This document shows positions 1-12,800 of a stretch of 40,798 bases of DNA, in pieces. Below the pieces are notes generated by a model that was not told the DNA's origin, searched no databases, and saw nothing but the letters and a program-made list of their open reading frames with translations. Both the position numbers and the translations under genes were made by a program. Every line of letters starts with the position of its first letter. Position 1 is the first letter of the stretch. The stretch is from Chromera velia (Eukaryota > Sar > Chromeraceae), in assembly GCA_018398765.1 (NCBI GenBank), contig JAHBMJ010001538.1, positions 70,001-110,798 on the forward strand. Reading direction: 5' to 3'.

Positions 1-470
1 GTGGATACCGCCCACCCCGGCTACTTGTGACGCCACTGGCCCCGGCCCTGCTGCTTTGTGACGCCGCCGGCCTGGGCCAGGCCGGGCCCCGATCGACTCC
101 GGCTTCCTTTACCAGTTGCGGACGTTCATTTACTTGGTCCAAACGTTTCACCGCTCCCTCCAGCTGGCGTTCCTCTGGTTCTTCTGACGCCGCCGGCCCC
201 AGGCCTGGCCCGGGCCGCAGTATGTCGCGGCACCGGGCCTGGTCCCTGCCCCTCAGCGGCCCCTGTCCCCGTCCTTACCCCCGCCTCTGTCGATGAACAT
301 CCCCCCGGCCCCGCCAGCGCTCTGGTCTGCTCGCTCCCTTGATCTGCCCTCTTCTTCTCACTCCTTTGCCCCCCTTTCTGCCTTTTGTCTCCACCGGGAT
401 CCATACGTCAGGGCCGGGGCTGGTGCCGGCGCGCAGTCTCAAAGACAGAAAGCAGACCTGAATACAAGCA
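1..470. other. GC-rich left edge, no gene called
   Basis: Very GC- and CpG-rich stretch in which a short module (a TGACGCC or TGACGCCGCC core followed by GGCC) occurs three times, near 27, 58 and 186. Plus-strand frames give only proline/alanine-rich peptides of under 100 residues, and the frames change between repeats. It could be the edge of a repeat or of a degraded retroelement cut by the window. I see no domain and do not call a gene. Confidence 0.3.
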
Positions 471-759
471 GACAAGCAGCACATTCATAGGGAGCCAAAC
501 GGAAAGCAAGGATAAGTATCCTTCCCCTCATCCCATTGCCTCTTCCCAGGTTGCCATCACTTCTCTTCTTGCTTTCTAGACCATACCTACTGAATGCTTT
601 TAACTGATTTTTACTCAGTCTGACAAGCATGGGCGCAAAACGATGCGATTAACAGGGACCGAATGAAAACAAACCACTGATCCAGAGAGACGCGGTCATC
701 ACACGGAGCCCCATTGGCAAGTGTTGTTCCTCAGCACGATCAAAAGAACGGAACCTGCA

Positions 760-1889
760 CTAGGGGGTAGCACTACGTTACTGTATAAGGGTGACCCTAA
801 CTTTATATATTCTCCAACAAAAAATCTAGACATGGCGGGCACTTGGTTTATATACCAATCTTTTTTTCTACATTCTAAAGTGTTGATTTAAGCTAACAGA
901 ACTGATAGCGGGTTACATCTTCACTTCAAAAAATTGGTTCAAAGTCATGTCACCACGATTTGGCGGGGTGGCGGGCAGCTTAACCTGGCGGGGCCCTGGA
1001 GTTTATCAATGCTTGGACCCCCCCGCCAACGAAAGAAATACCCGCCAAAGGAAAGTCTACCACGCTCTTATGTCCCCGTCCGTACAAACTGTCCCACAAG
1101 AAGGCAACAGACTCTTCAGCCCCACAAACAAATCCCTGAAGCATCAATATTGGCTGTAGCCAGCTGCAATGTAAGGAAATAAGGAAGATGCATTGTTCAG
1201 CATGGCGGGGTAGAGGACAAGAAGCCTACTCGGTGTCATAAAGGAACTGTTGGAGGGGCAGACAGGTGTTGCTCACACCGTCTTCAGATGAGGTCACACT
1301 CGAGGGTTTCATCTCAAAAACCACCACAAAAGGTGAAATCCGGACATAGAACAGAGTCCATGGGTATTATAAAAAGAGAACTGTACCAGTTTGCTGGAAG
1401 GATCTGCTTCCCAGCCACTCTTGTACATTGAGGACAATTCAGAGACTGTGTGACTGAATGTATGTTTCATTGAGCTTTCGGAGCCGATTTTGAAAGCCGG
1501 TTTTGAATAGTAACTCTGTCTATCTGTCTATACAACAAATACAGAGACCTTACAGGGTATGCGTGAGGTGTTCACGTTTCTTGACGGGGATTGACTATGT
1601 CTGGTGGGACGTGGCGGGGCAGGCATACTGGCGGGAGGGGAAGGTTTGTCAAAGTCTATCCCCGCCATGAAAAGCCCCGCCAGATCGTCACGGTGGCGAC
1701 ACCACCTTTGAACAACAATTTCTCATGAATTAGAAAGCATGAATGGCCCGCCAGAATAGAAATGGAATCTCTAACATGTTTTATATCTATAACTTTTATG
1801 TAACATAAGTCTAAACTATTATTCTAACTAGTTAGAAAGCCCGCCAAACTAGGGGTACCTATAATATTCATCCTAGTACTACCCGCTAG
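760..1889. mobile_element. hAT-like non-autonomous inverted-repeat element
   Basis: The ends are imperfect inverted repeats: CTAGGGGGTAGCACTA at 760-775 and its near-complement TAGTACTACCCGCTAG at 1874-1889 (14 of 16 positions). Weaker complementarity continues inward for about 40 bp. Directly outside lie GAACCTGCA (751-759) and GAACCTGTA (1890-1898), a near-perfect direct duplication of 8-9 bp as expected of a target-site duplication. No transposase-size frame is present, so the copy is non-autonomous. The inside carries thirteen TGGCGGG/CCCGCCA heptamers (see the separate entry). The hAT assignment rests on duplication length and the CTAGG-type end, so it is tentative. Confidence 0.55.
833..1846. 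promoter_or_regulatory. Cluster of 13 TGGCGGG (E2F-like) motifs
   Basis: Exact TGGCGGG or its complement CCCGCCA starts at 833, 961, 969, 986, 1022, 1041, 1203, 1612, 1629, 1661, 1676, 1747 and 1840, in both orientations. TGGCGGG is the core of the E2F/DP recognition sequence. All copies lie within the inverted-repeat element at 760-1889 and none lies in its flanks. Whether any protein binds here is unknown. The cluster may simply be subterminal transposase-binding sites of the element, which are also often short repeated motifs in both orientations. Confidence 0.45.
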
Positions 1890-1964
1890 GAACCTGTATT
1901 CAATGATTATCATATTCCGAAGAGGTAACAAAGCTAAAAACGACGGTTCAATGCAAACATCTGC

Positions 1965-2460
1965 TCAACAGTGCATCATGCACTGACTCACATAGAGAGG
2001 CGGCACTGCACACTCACCAGAAGAATGGTGAAAGCAACCCCAGCTCCTCAGCAAAGGTAAAAGATGGTCCCAGATCCTGCGTGCAACCACCGAACAAGAA
2101 AAGGATGAAGTTCCATGGGAGGGTCTGAGGTGTATCATGCTCTGACCTGATGGAACGGCTTGCAAGCAGTGAGACAAACAAACTGATGAACTTACCGGAG
2201 AGCACGCGAAGATCCCTCTGGATCCCCAAAACAGCCCAGTGGGAATTCCAAATCCTGTCTGCAGGTACATACCAAGAAAGTAAGGAAGTCTGCATGAGAG
2301 CTTGAACAAAGGTAGGCCTGTGCCTGATATGATGCAACAAGTGTCACGGCTAGCTATAGTTCACGTCTAAAAGGAGACGGAACCTCAAACTCACCTGAAG
2401 GAAGACGAAAACAGCCCCAGTTCCCCCGGCGAAGAAAGCAAGAGCTCGAGCGCTTGCATA
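1965..2460 (-). pseudogene. Exon-like duplicated remnants, unknown family
   Basis: Three minus-strand stretches end in good donors: CAG|gtgagt near 2394, CCG|gtaagt near 2194 and CTG|gtgagt near 2013. The first and third are diverged copies of each other. In the same reading phase (phase 1 at the donor) they read GNWGCFRLPS and RSWGCFHHSS, and the middle one reads SHWAVLGIQRDLRVLS. The pattern of symmetric phase-1 exons with a conserved tryptophan is what a repeated-module protein would leave. No long continuous frame joins them, so I treat the region as decayed or as part of a repeat. No family is recognised. Confidence 0.3.
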
Positions 2461-2494
2461 GTTGCACTAGTACAATACAGTGTAGAAGCAAAAC

Positions 2495-2875
2495 TACCGT
2501 ATGTTCAATAAATAGAGTTTGAAAAAAATTTAAAAAAATCTCATATGTTCAGGAAGGATGCTCTAAAACAGCCGTGCAAAGAAACATACAGCCGGGGGTT
2601 GGAATTCGTACTTTTGCTCTTTAGAGCGCTTCAGAATCTTTAGATAGTCAGAAAAAAAAAATATGTAAAATCGGACTTCCAAACAAAAAACCTAAGTTTT
2701 TCACAAAGCATTTAAAAAGATTGCCTGTGACTCCGCTGTGTCAATACATATATTTTTCAAGGATTAGTTGTATATCAGTGCGAGTTTACACACAAAAAGT
2801 TTCAGTTTCTAACGCTTCATCGTTGCAAAGTTATATCTTTTTAAATTTTGCGGTGAATTATTGAACATACGGTAT
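2495..2875. mobile_element. MITE-like element, copy 1 of array
   Basis: TACCGTATGTTCAATAA at 2495-2511 is matched by its perfect complement ending at about 2875. The terminal inverted repeats are therefore 17 bp including a TA on each side, compatible with TA target duplication of the Tc1/mariner type. The inside is AT-rich with no frame of note. In the later copies (3437-3814, 4378-4755, 5320-5697) the right terminal repeat carries a change (GAATATACGG in place of GAACATACGG), so copy 1 has the most intact ends. Confidence 0.55.
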
Positions 2876-5698
2876 ACTAGGCCACGGCGGGCCTCAGCGC
2901 ACGCTGGGACAAGGCGAGGCCACGCGCCGGTCAAAACTTGCATGCATGCATGCTGCTAGCCTGTAGAAGAGCACCCTACAGTATCAAAATCGCATCATTC
3001 ATCTGATCCAGTCCCTCCGAGAGAGTTATATGAGGTCCATCTGTGGGGCGGTCTAGGGAAGGGCAAAGCGGGTGGTAGAGGCATTAGGGTACCGTCACCT
3101 TAGTGATTAAACTTCATATGAACACAAACTTGCAAACAGATTATAAACAACTTCATGCTATACAACAATTATATCTTTTTATACTACGATACGTTTCTTT
3201 CTTTTAAGCCTTTTAGTGTGATCTAATATCTTAAAAGAATTTGATCCAGGTATGTATGCTGATCAGTATACAATTTTAGTCATTTAAATTAAAAACACAA
3301 TTTTTTTAAAAAAAGTGCCCCAGCACTCTTTTCTAATAATATATAAAAGCTAAGAGTAGTTTGCCTTTATTTATAAGAAAGAAACTCTGAATGTACATTA
3401 AAATATTTTATTTTAATTTTTTTATGAGCGTGCATTCCGTATGTTCAATAAATAGAGTTTGAAAAAATTTCAAAAAAATTTCACATGTTCAGAAAGGATG
3501 CTCTAAAACAGCCGTGCAAAGAAACATACAGCCGGGGGTTGGAATTTGTACTTTTGCTCTTTAGAGCGCTTCACAATCTTTAGATAATCAGAAAAAAAAA
3601 AATATACAAAATCAGACTTCCAAACAAAAAACCTAAGTTTTTCACAAAGCATTAAAAAAGATTGCTTATGACTCCGCTGTATCAATACATATATTTTTCA
3701 AGGATTAGTTGTATATCAGTGGGAGTTTACACACAAAAAGTTTCAGTTTCTAACTCTTTATCGTTGCAAAGTTATATCTTTTGAAATTTTGCGGTGAATT
3801 ATTGAATATACGGTATACTGGGCCACGGCGGGCCTTAGCGCACGCTGGGACAAGGCGAGGCCGCGCACCGGTCAAAATTTGCATGCATGCATGCTGCCAG
3901 TCTGCAGAAGAGCACCCTACAGTATCAAAATCGCATCATTCATCTGATCCAGTCCCTCCGAGAGAGTTATATTAGGTCCATCTGTGGAGCGGTCTAGGGA
4001 AGGGCAAAGCGGGTGGTAGAGGCATTAGGGTACCGTCACCTTAGTGATTAAACTTCATATGAACACAAACTTGCAAACAGATTATAAACAACTTCATGCT
4101 ATACAACAATTATATCTTTTTATACTACGATACGTTTCTTTCTTTTAAGCCTTTTAGTGTGATCTAATATCTTAAAAGAATTTGATCCAGGTATGTATGC
4201 TGATCAGTATACAATTTTAGTCATTTAAATTAAAAACACAATTTTTTTAAAAAAAGTGCCCCAGCACTCTTTTCTAATAATATATAAAAGCTAAGAGTAG
4301 TTTGCCTTTATTTATAAGAAAGAAACTCTGAATGTACATTAAAATATTTTATTTTAATTTTTTTATGAGCGTGCATTCCGTATGTTCAATAAATAGAGTT
4401 TGAAAAAATTTCAAAAAAATTTCACATGTTCAGAAAGGATGCTCTAAAACAGCCGTGCAAAGAAACATACAGCCGGGGGTTGGAATTTGTACTTTTGCTC
4501 TTTAGAGCGCTTCACAATCTTTAGATAATCAGAAAAAAAAAAATATACAAAATCAGACTTCCAAACAAAAAACCTAAGTTTTTCACAAAGCATTAAAAAA
4601 GATTGCTTATGACTCCGCTGTGTCAAAACATATATTTTTCAAGGATTAGTTGTATATCAGTGGGAGTTTACACACAAAAAGTTTCAGTTTCTAACTCTTT
4701 ATCGTTGCAAAGTTATATCTTTTGAAATTTTGCGGTGAATTATTGAATATACGGTATACTGGGCCATGGCGGGTCTCAGTGCACACTGGGACAAGGCGAG
4801 GCCGCGCGCTGGTCAAAACTTGCATGCATGCATGCTACCAACCTGTAGAAGAGCACCCTACAGTATCAAAATCGTATCATTGATCTGATCCAGTCCCTCC
4901 GAGAGAGTTATATTAGGTCCATCTGTGGGGCGGTCCAGGGAAGGGCAAAGCGGGTGGTAGAGGCATTAGGGTACCGTCACCTTAGTGATTAAACTTCATA
5001 TGAACACAAACTTGCAAACAGATTATAAACAACTTCATGCTATACAACAATTATATCTTTTCATACTACGATACTTTTCTTTCTTTTAAGCCTTTTAGTG
5101 CGATCTAATATCTTAAAAGAATTTGATCTAGGTATGTATGCTGATCAGTATATAATTTTAGTCATTTTAATTAAAAACACATTTTTTTTAAAAAAAAGTG
5201 CCCCAGCACTCTTTTCTAATAATATATAAAAGCTAAGAGTAGTTTGCCTTTATCTATAAGAAAGAAATTCTGAATGTACGTTAAAACATTTTATTTTAAT
5301 TTTTTTACGAGCGTGCATTCCGTATGTTCAATAAATAAAGTTTGAAAAAATTTTAAAAAAATCTCACATGTTCAGGAAGGATGCTCTAAAACAGCCGTGC
5401 AAAGAAACATACAGCCGGGGGTTAGAATTCGTACTTTTGCTCTTTAGAGTGCTTCACAATCTTTAGATAATCAGAAAAAAAAAATATGCAAAATCGGACT
5501 TCCAAACAAAAAACCTAAGTTTTTCACAAAGCATTAAAAAAGATTGCTTATGACTCCGCTGTGTCAAAACATATATTTTTCAAGGATTAGTTGTATATCA
5601 GTGGGAGTTTACATATAAAAAGTTTCAGTTTCTAACTCTTCATCGTTGCAAAGTTATATCTTTTCAAATTTTGCGGTGAATTATTGAATATACGGTAT
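2497..5698. repeat. Head-to-tail tandem array, about 941-bp period
   Basis: The sequence CCGTATGTTCAATAAATA recurs at 2497, 3437, 4378 and 5320 (spacings 940, 941 and 942; the fourth copy differs at its last bases). The whole unit is repeated with only a few percent divergence. Each unit has a ~377-bp inverted-repeat element followed by a ~563-bp spacer that contains a TGCATGCATGCATGC run. The array is element-spacer three times plus a fourth element, as unequal crossing-over between dispersed copies would produce. The 60-residue minus-strand frames inside it (for example 3503-3685) repeat with the array and are not genes. Confidence 0.85.
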
Positions 5699-5819
5699 AC
5701 TACTATCTTCTGCATGCAAGCTAGACCGTGCTTCTCTCTTTGAAGTTTGAGAACTAATTTTCTAAAATGCAACCATGAAGTACTTGTAGCAACTGTCTTC
5801 TTGTCTGGCTGTCTATGAA

Positions 5820-5894
5820 GACTGATTGACTGACTGACTGACTGACTAACTGACTGACTGACTGACTGACTGATTGATTGACTGACTAACTGAC
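5820..5894. repeat. (TGAC)n tetranucleotide repeat
   Basis: Imperfect tandem ACTG/TGAC units. Read on the minus strand this is a GTCAGT-type series directly following CTTGCCT. That is the same arrangement seen at real exon ends elsewhere in the window, so it may mark an old splice donor of the adjoining decayed exon. Confidence 0.7.
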
Positions 5895-5941
5895 AGGCAA
5901 GCGGTGAGTGGGACGATCTAGGGGACGATGAGAGGCCTTTC

Positions 5942-6111
5942 CTAGGGCCCTTCCTGTTGCTTCCTCTTGAGAAGTACTCGAATATATGCGGAGTCATCAG
6001 AAAGGGTGCAGATGGGGAGGGACCTCTTCTCATAAGCAGGGAGGTAGGCGTCAGCCACAATCAACACTTTTGCCCTGCTGTCCTCAATGATTGTGCAGAC
6101 GTGCTCTGCAT
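5942..6111 (-). pseudogene. Acyl-adenylate synthetase (AMP-binding) fragment
   Basis: After a good acceptor (tttgtcctgtgcag) the minus strand reads DAEHVCTIIEDSRAKVLIVA and then ADAYLPAYEKRS. This matches the stretch of AMP-forming acyl-CoA synthetase and ligase domains in which the protein segment EHVCTIIEDSRAKVLIV corresponds to the helix-strand unit usually written as ...il.dsgakvl.... The upstream reading ALHMPLRLSC fits the segment just before it in the family. The frame stops at TAG (5942-5944) far short of the rest of the domain, and a different frame is open toward the following donor. No further domain pieces are visible nearby, and repeats lie on both sides. I interpret it as a truncated, probably frameshifted fragment. 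Confidence 0.4.
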
Positions 6112-6292
6112 CTGCACAGGACAAACGAAGAGGCATATGCAGAGCCTCAGCGATAAAAAGCATAGGGAGAATGTGCAGAGGGACGAATTTTAAAAGCATG
6201 AGGACTGTGGAAACATAAGGTGGAGCGTGCCAAATATTATACACGGATACGCACACGTGCAAACATGGACACGTGTGCGCACATACATATAT

Positions 6293-6360
6293 AGACACAC
6301 ACACACACATACACACATACACATACACACACACACATACATACACACACAGTATCACAC

Positions 6361-6409
<49 letters not shown>
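6293..6409. repeat. (CA)n and (GA)n microsatellites
   Basis: A CA/CATA repeat at about 6293-6352 is followed by an almost pure GA run at 6364-6409. No gene is supported from here to about 6920. Confidence 0.9.
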
Positions 6410-6410
<1 letters not shown>

Positions 6411-6920
6411 TTTATCTACTTGCGCACACATCCACTCAATTATGTTTGCTTCCAGCTTGAGATCTACTTCTGCACACCTACATAAGTTATCATGCTCGTT
6501 TACAAGTCTAGTCACAAGTATTCTCAACAAACCTCAACCTCCCCCCCAAACTTCCCTGATCCTCCTCACACATTCCGAGATCAACCTGCTTTTTTTCCTC
6601 TTTTTTTTGAAATTGAATCGTCCAGCTCCCATACAAAAAGCTTTCACTACTTCACTACGGAACAGAAAGCAGGGTATAGGTGGTCATGTAGAAGGACATT
6701 ATCGATCGTAGGAAAAGAAGCGAGATAAAAACTTAGAATTAAGTGATCCCATACTGAATAGATGACCCAGTAGGTGACTGTCTCAAATGCTGGACCATCG
6801 ATCGAAGTACAGTCTTCATGCATGCAAATATGTACATGCAGTCGCAAGCGTGCCTACAGTTACTGTAACTGCAGCTACATGACAGTCATTGACCACGTCT
6901 TGTCGTTTCACGTATGTGGT

Positions 6921-7031
6921 CTACTCTTCAGGCGTCGCAATCCTCCCCAACAGCACTTTAAGTCTTCAGCGATCGACTCCCAGAGCCTAGTTCTCTGAGA
7001 TGACCGCCTTGTGCAGAGAGGTCTCCCCAAG
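6921..7031 (-). pseudogene. Degenerate ankyrin-repeat fragment
   Basis: After the acceptor ctctctcgcag the minus strand reads LGETSLHKAVISEN, stop, six residues, stop, then RLKVLLGRIATPEE, stop, all in one frame. GETSLHKAV matches the G-x-TPLH-x-A signature of ankyrin repeats, and RLKVLLGRIATPEE matches the second helix (V-x-x-LL-x-x-GAdp). In-frame stops between the halves indicate decay. The stretch is short, so chance similarity cannot be excluded. Confidence 0.35.
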
Positions 7032-7130
7032 CTGCGAGAGAGTGTTCACAGTCAGTTATAATTTCATTCACACACAAAAACTATAAAAGACAAGGAATCA
7101 CACATCGAAGAGCCATACAATGGAACATTT

Positions 7131-7173
<43 letters not shown>

Positions 7174-7291
7174 AGAAGAAGAAGAAGAAGAAGAAGAAGA
7201 AGAAGGAAAAGAAAAAGAATGAAGAAGAAGAAGAAGAAGAAGAAGAAGAAAAAGAAGAACTTCAAGAAGAAGAAGAAGAAGAAGAAAATGT
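7131..7291. repeat. (GA)n plus (AAG)n purine tract
   Basis: A GA dinucleotide run (7131-7168) passes into AAG trinucleotide repeats (7169-7291). The strand asymmetry is about 160 bp of almost pure purine. Confidence 0.9.
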
Positions 7292-7632
7292 AAGTGCCCT
7301 TCATGGTGCCCCAGACAACTCTCTCACCCCCTCACTCACTCACTCATTCATTCACCAAAGTCATAAAAGAAGAGCCCGCGACCCCCTAGACGAACGCTCC
7401 TCAACGGTCCCCGGGCCCCTATCGTTTGTCTCTTTGCCCCGCCCCGGGCCCCCCAAACTGCAAACACACCCAGTCCCTGGTATGATACCACCTGTTTGCA
7501 GGCCCTGACAGCAGACCGCAGGATTCCAAAAGCTGTAGACGGCCTTCTGTCTGCGTTCACCCCTGCCACCTCTGGCCTTGGGCTCCCCCCCTTTCCTCGA
7601 CATAATTACATGCATGAGCGTCTGTTGCCTAC

Positions 7633-7756
7633 CAGCATCTCGATCCCAGTTTTGCGTTAGGAAGTTTGGCAGCAGCGTCAAGGCCTTTGCGTCCTCCCCG
7701 CTGACCCCCCCCTCACTTCCATACATAGTCGTCACATTCTCTGCACTCTCATCCAT
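7633..7756 (-). CDS. Possible exon of an unrecognised gene
   Basis: From an ATG at 7756 the minus strand reads MDESAENVTTMYGSEG and on to ALTLLPNFLTQNWDRDA, then meets a donor-like GCTG|GTAGGC at 7633. Composition looks protein-like, and a second stretch upstream (7840-7900, reading HGYVKKPDIPPEKFVFPD in another frame) could be a partner exon. I could not connect them with matching phases or find a family. It may be a real small gene or a relic. Confidence 0.25.
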
Positions 7757-7959
7757 TCCTGTTCTTGATGCTGTGGCTGCTTCAAATGATACAGAGGCCC
7801 CTGGGGGTGCTTGGAGGTGATCGCGGCAGCCTCGATCGATCCGGGAAGACAAACTTCTCGGGCGGGATGTCGGGTTTCTTCACATACCCATGGGCCACCG
7901 AGAGACCCCCAATCCACAATTCCTCCTCCTCCTGCCTGCCCCCCCAACTGATTTCAGTA

Positions 7960-11585
<3,626 letters not shown>

Positions 11586-12260
11586 TGAGTGACTCGGAGT
11601 GACCAACGGCCGCTAGAACGGCCGTCGGCTGGTGACAGCCTAAGTTAGTGAGTGTAACTGACAATTAATTGATTTGGCAATTGATTTGTTTTGCTTTAAA
11701 AGTTTGCTTAAATTTACTACTAAAATTGCTAGAAAAATCTAGAAAATTTGTTAATTGATAAACCAATCAGCTCTTTAATGACCGCTGGTTCATATAATGA
11801 TTGATATGTACAAGATGTCCAGTCTTAAAAAATCAAAGTAACTAAAAAAATAATAATGTTTTAAATTAGACTTTAATAAGTAATTGAACAGTATTTAAAA
11901 CTATTCAAAAAAGTGCTGCTCCTTCTAATTTGAATTAATTATGATTGATAATTGATTGATTCATAGGTTCCGCACTAGGCTTTCCCGCTATGCCCGTTAA
12001 AGTCCCTTAGCTATCCACTTATATTTTATTATAATTTTAAATTCCTTATGCGCTTGTAGCCCATTCAAGCTAGCATTTAAGCCGTTCTTATTCGTTCTTA
12101 TATTGTAAATAGTATTGCCAGCAGTGAAAACTAAGAATAAATTGAATCGATCATTATTTTTATTTTAGTGTAGTAAGCCGATATAGAAGCCGATTTATGG
12201 ATGTAATATACAATTTGTCTGATTACTAGAATTTAAGTGGTCATATATGGTAACTTCAGC
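11586..12260. other. AT-rich convergent intergenic region (left part)
   Basis: Just after the stop codon, GGCCG repeats flank CTAGAA (11607-11624) and can form a GC-rich hairpin in the 3' untranslated region. From about 11640 on the DNA is AT-rich with no frame. The sequence AAGCTAGCATTTAAG near 12066 recurs as AAGCTAGCGTTTAAG near 12518, so an older repeat flanks the MITE. The region lies between two converging genes, where 3' ends and polyadenylation signals are expected. Confidence 0.4.
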
Positions 12261-12496
12261 CTAGGCGCCGCACAAAAAAAAAAAAGAAAAAAAAAAGTTG
12301 GGAAGGTCTAATTTTTTTTAAAAAAAAAATTTCAAGTACGTCCAAAAGGAAAAGAAACACTTTCGACTCTCAAACTTACTAGAAGATTTCCACACAAAAT
12401 GTGAACCTAACATTTGACCAATATAAAAAAAAAAAAGAAAAAAAAAGTTGAAGACGCTTAATTTTTTTTTTCTTTTTTTTAATGTGCGGCGCCTAG
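12261..12496. mobile_element. 236-bp MITE with perfect TIRs and 8-bp TSD
   Basis: Terminal inverted repeats CTAGGCGCCGCACA (12261-12274) and TGTGCGGCGCCTAG (12483-12496) match perfectly over 14 bp. The element is flanked by an identical 8-bp direct repeat ACTTCAGC at 12253-12260 and 12497-12504. Inside, A-rich tracts with single G interruptions occur near both ends in the same orientation (12275-12298 and 12425-12447), each followed by a T-tract. There is no coding capacity. Perfect 8-bp duplication plus short TIRs is the hallmark of hAT-superfamily MITEs, and the lack of mutation in duplication and ends points to a fairly recent insertion. Confidence 0.85.
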
Positions 12497-12800
12497 ACTT
12501 CAGCAGTGACGCCCGTTTAAGCTAGCGTTTAAGCTCCCACTTCAATAATCTTCAATACACAATTTTAAATATGCTGTGCAGGACCTGAGCCTTGAATTCA
12601 GCTAGGAATTCAGCCTTCTACATTGAAGACCAGACTGCACAGAATTCCTGTCGCTTGAATCTCCCTCACCCCTCATTCCGCAACCGACTGCGCATACATC
12701 ACAAGATCTACCGGCAAAAGCATGCACATTCATGCATCATGTTTCATGCACGTTAATTGCCTCTACGCGAATCATTCCGACAATCTCCACCGACACTTTC

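Noticed and set aside
934-1182. Short plus-strand frames within the TGGCGGG element
   Set aside because: No transposase motifs, overlapping frames of similar length, likely chance.
3503-3685. Repeated 60-residue minus-strand frames in the tandem array (also 4444-4626)
   Set aside because: They are identical because the DNA is a tandem repeat; lysine/phenylalanine-rich reading of AT-rich sequence with no conservation evidence.
2497-5698. Regularly spaced repeats as a CRISPR-like array
   Set aside because: The units are 941 bp with conserved spacers, in a eukaryotic setting; this is a tandem duplication.
7098-7304. Phe/Leu/Ser-rich minus-strand frame
   Set aside because: Translation of a GA/AAG microsatellite.
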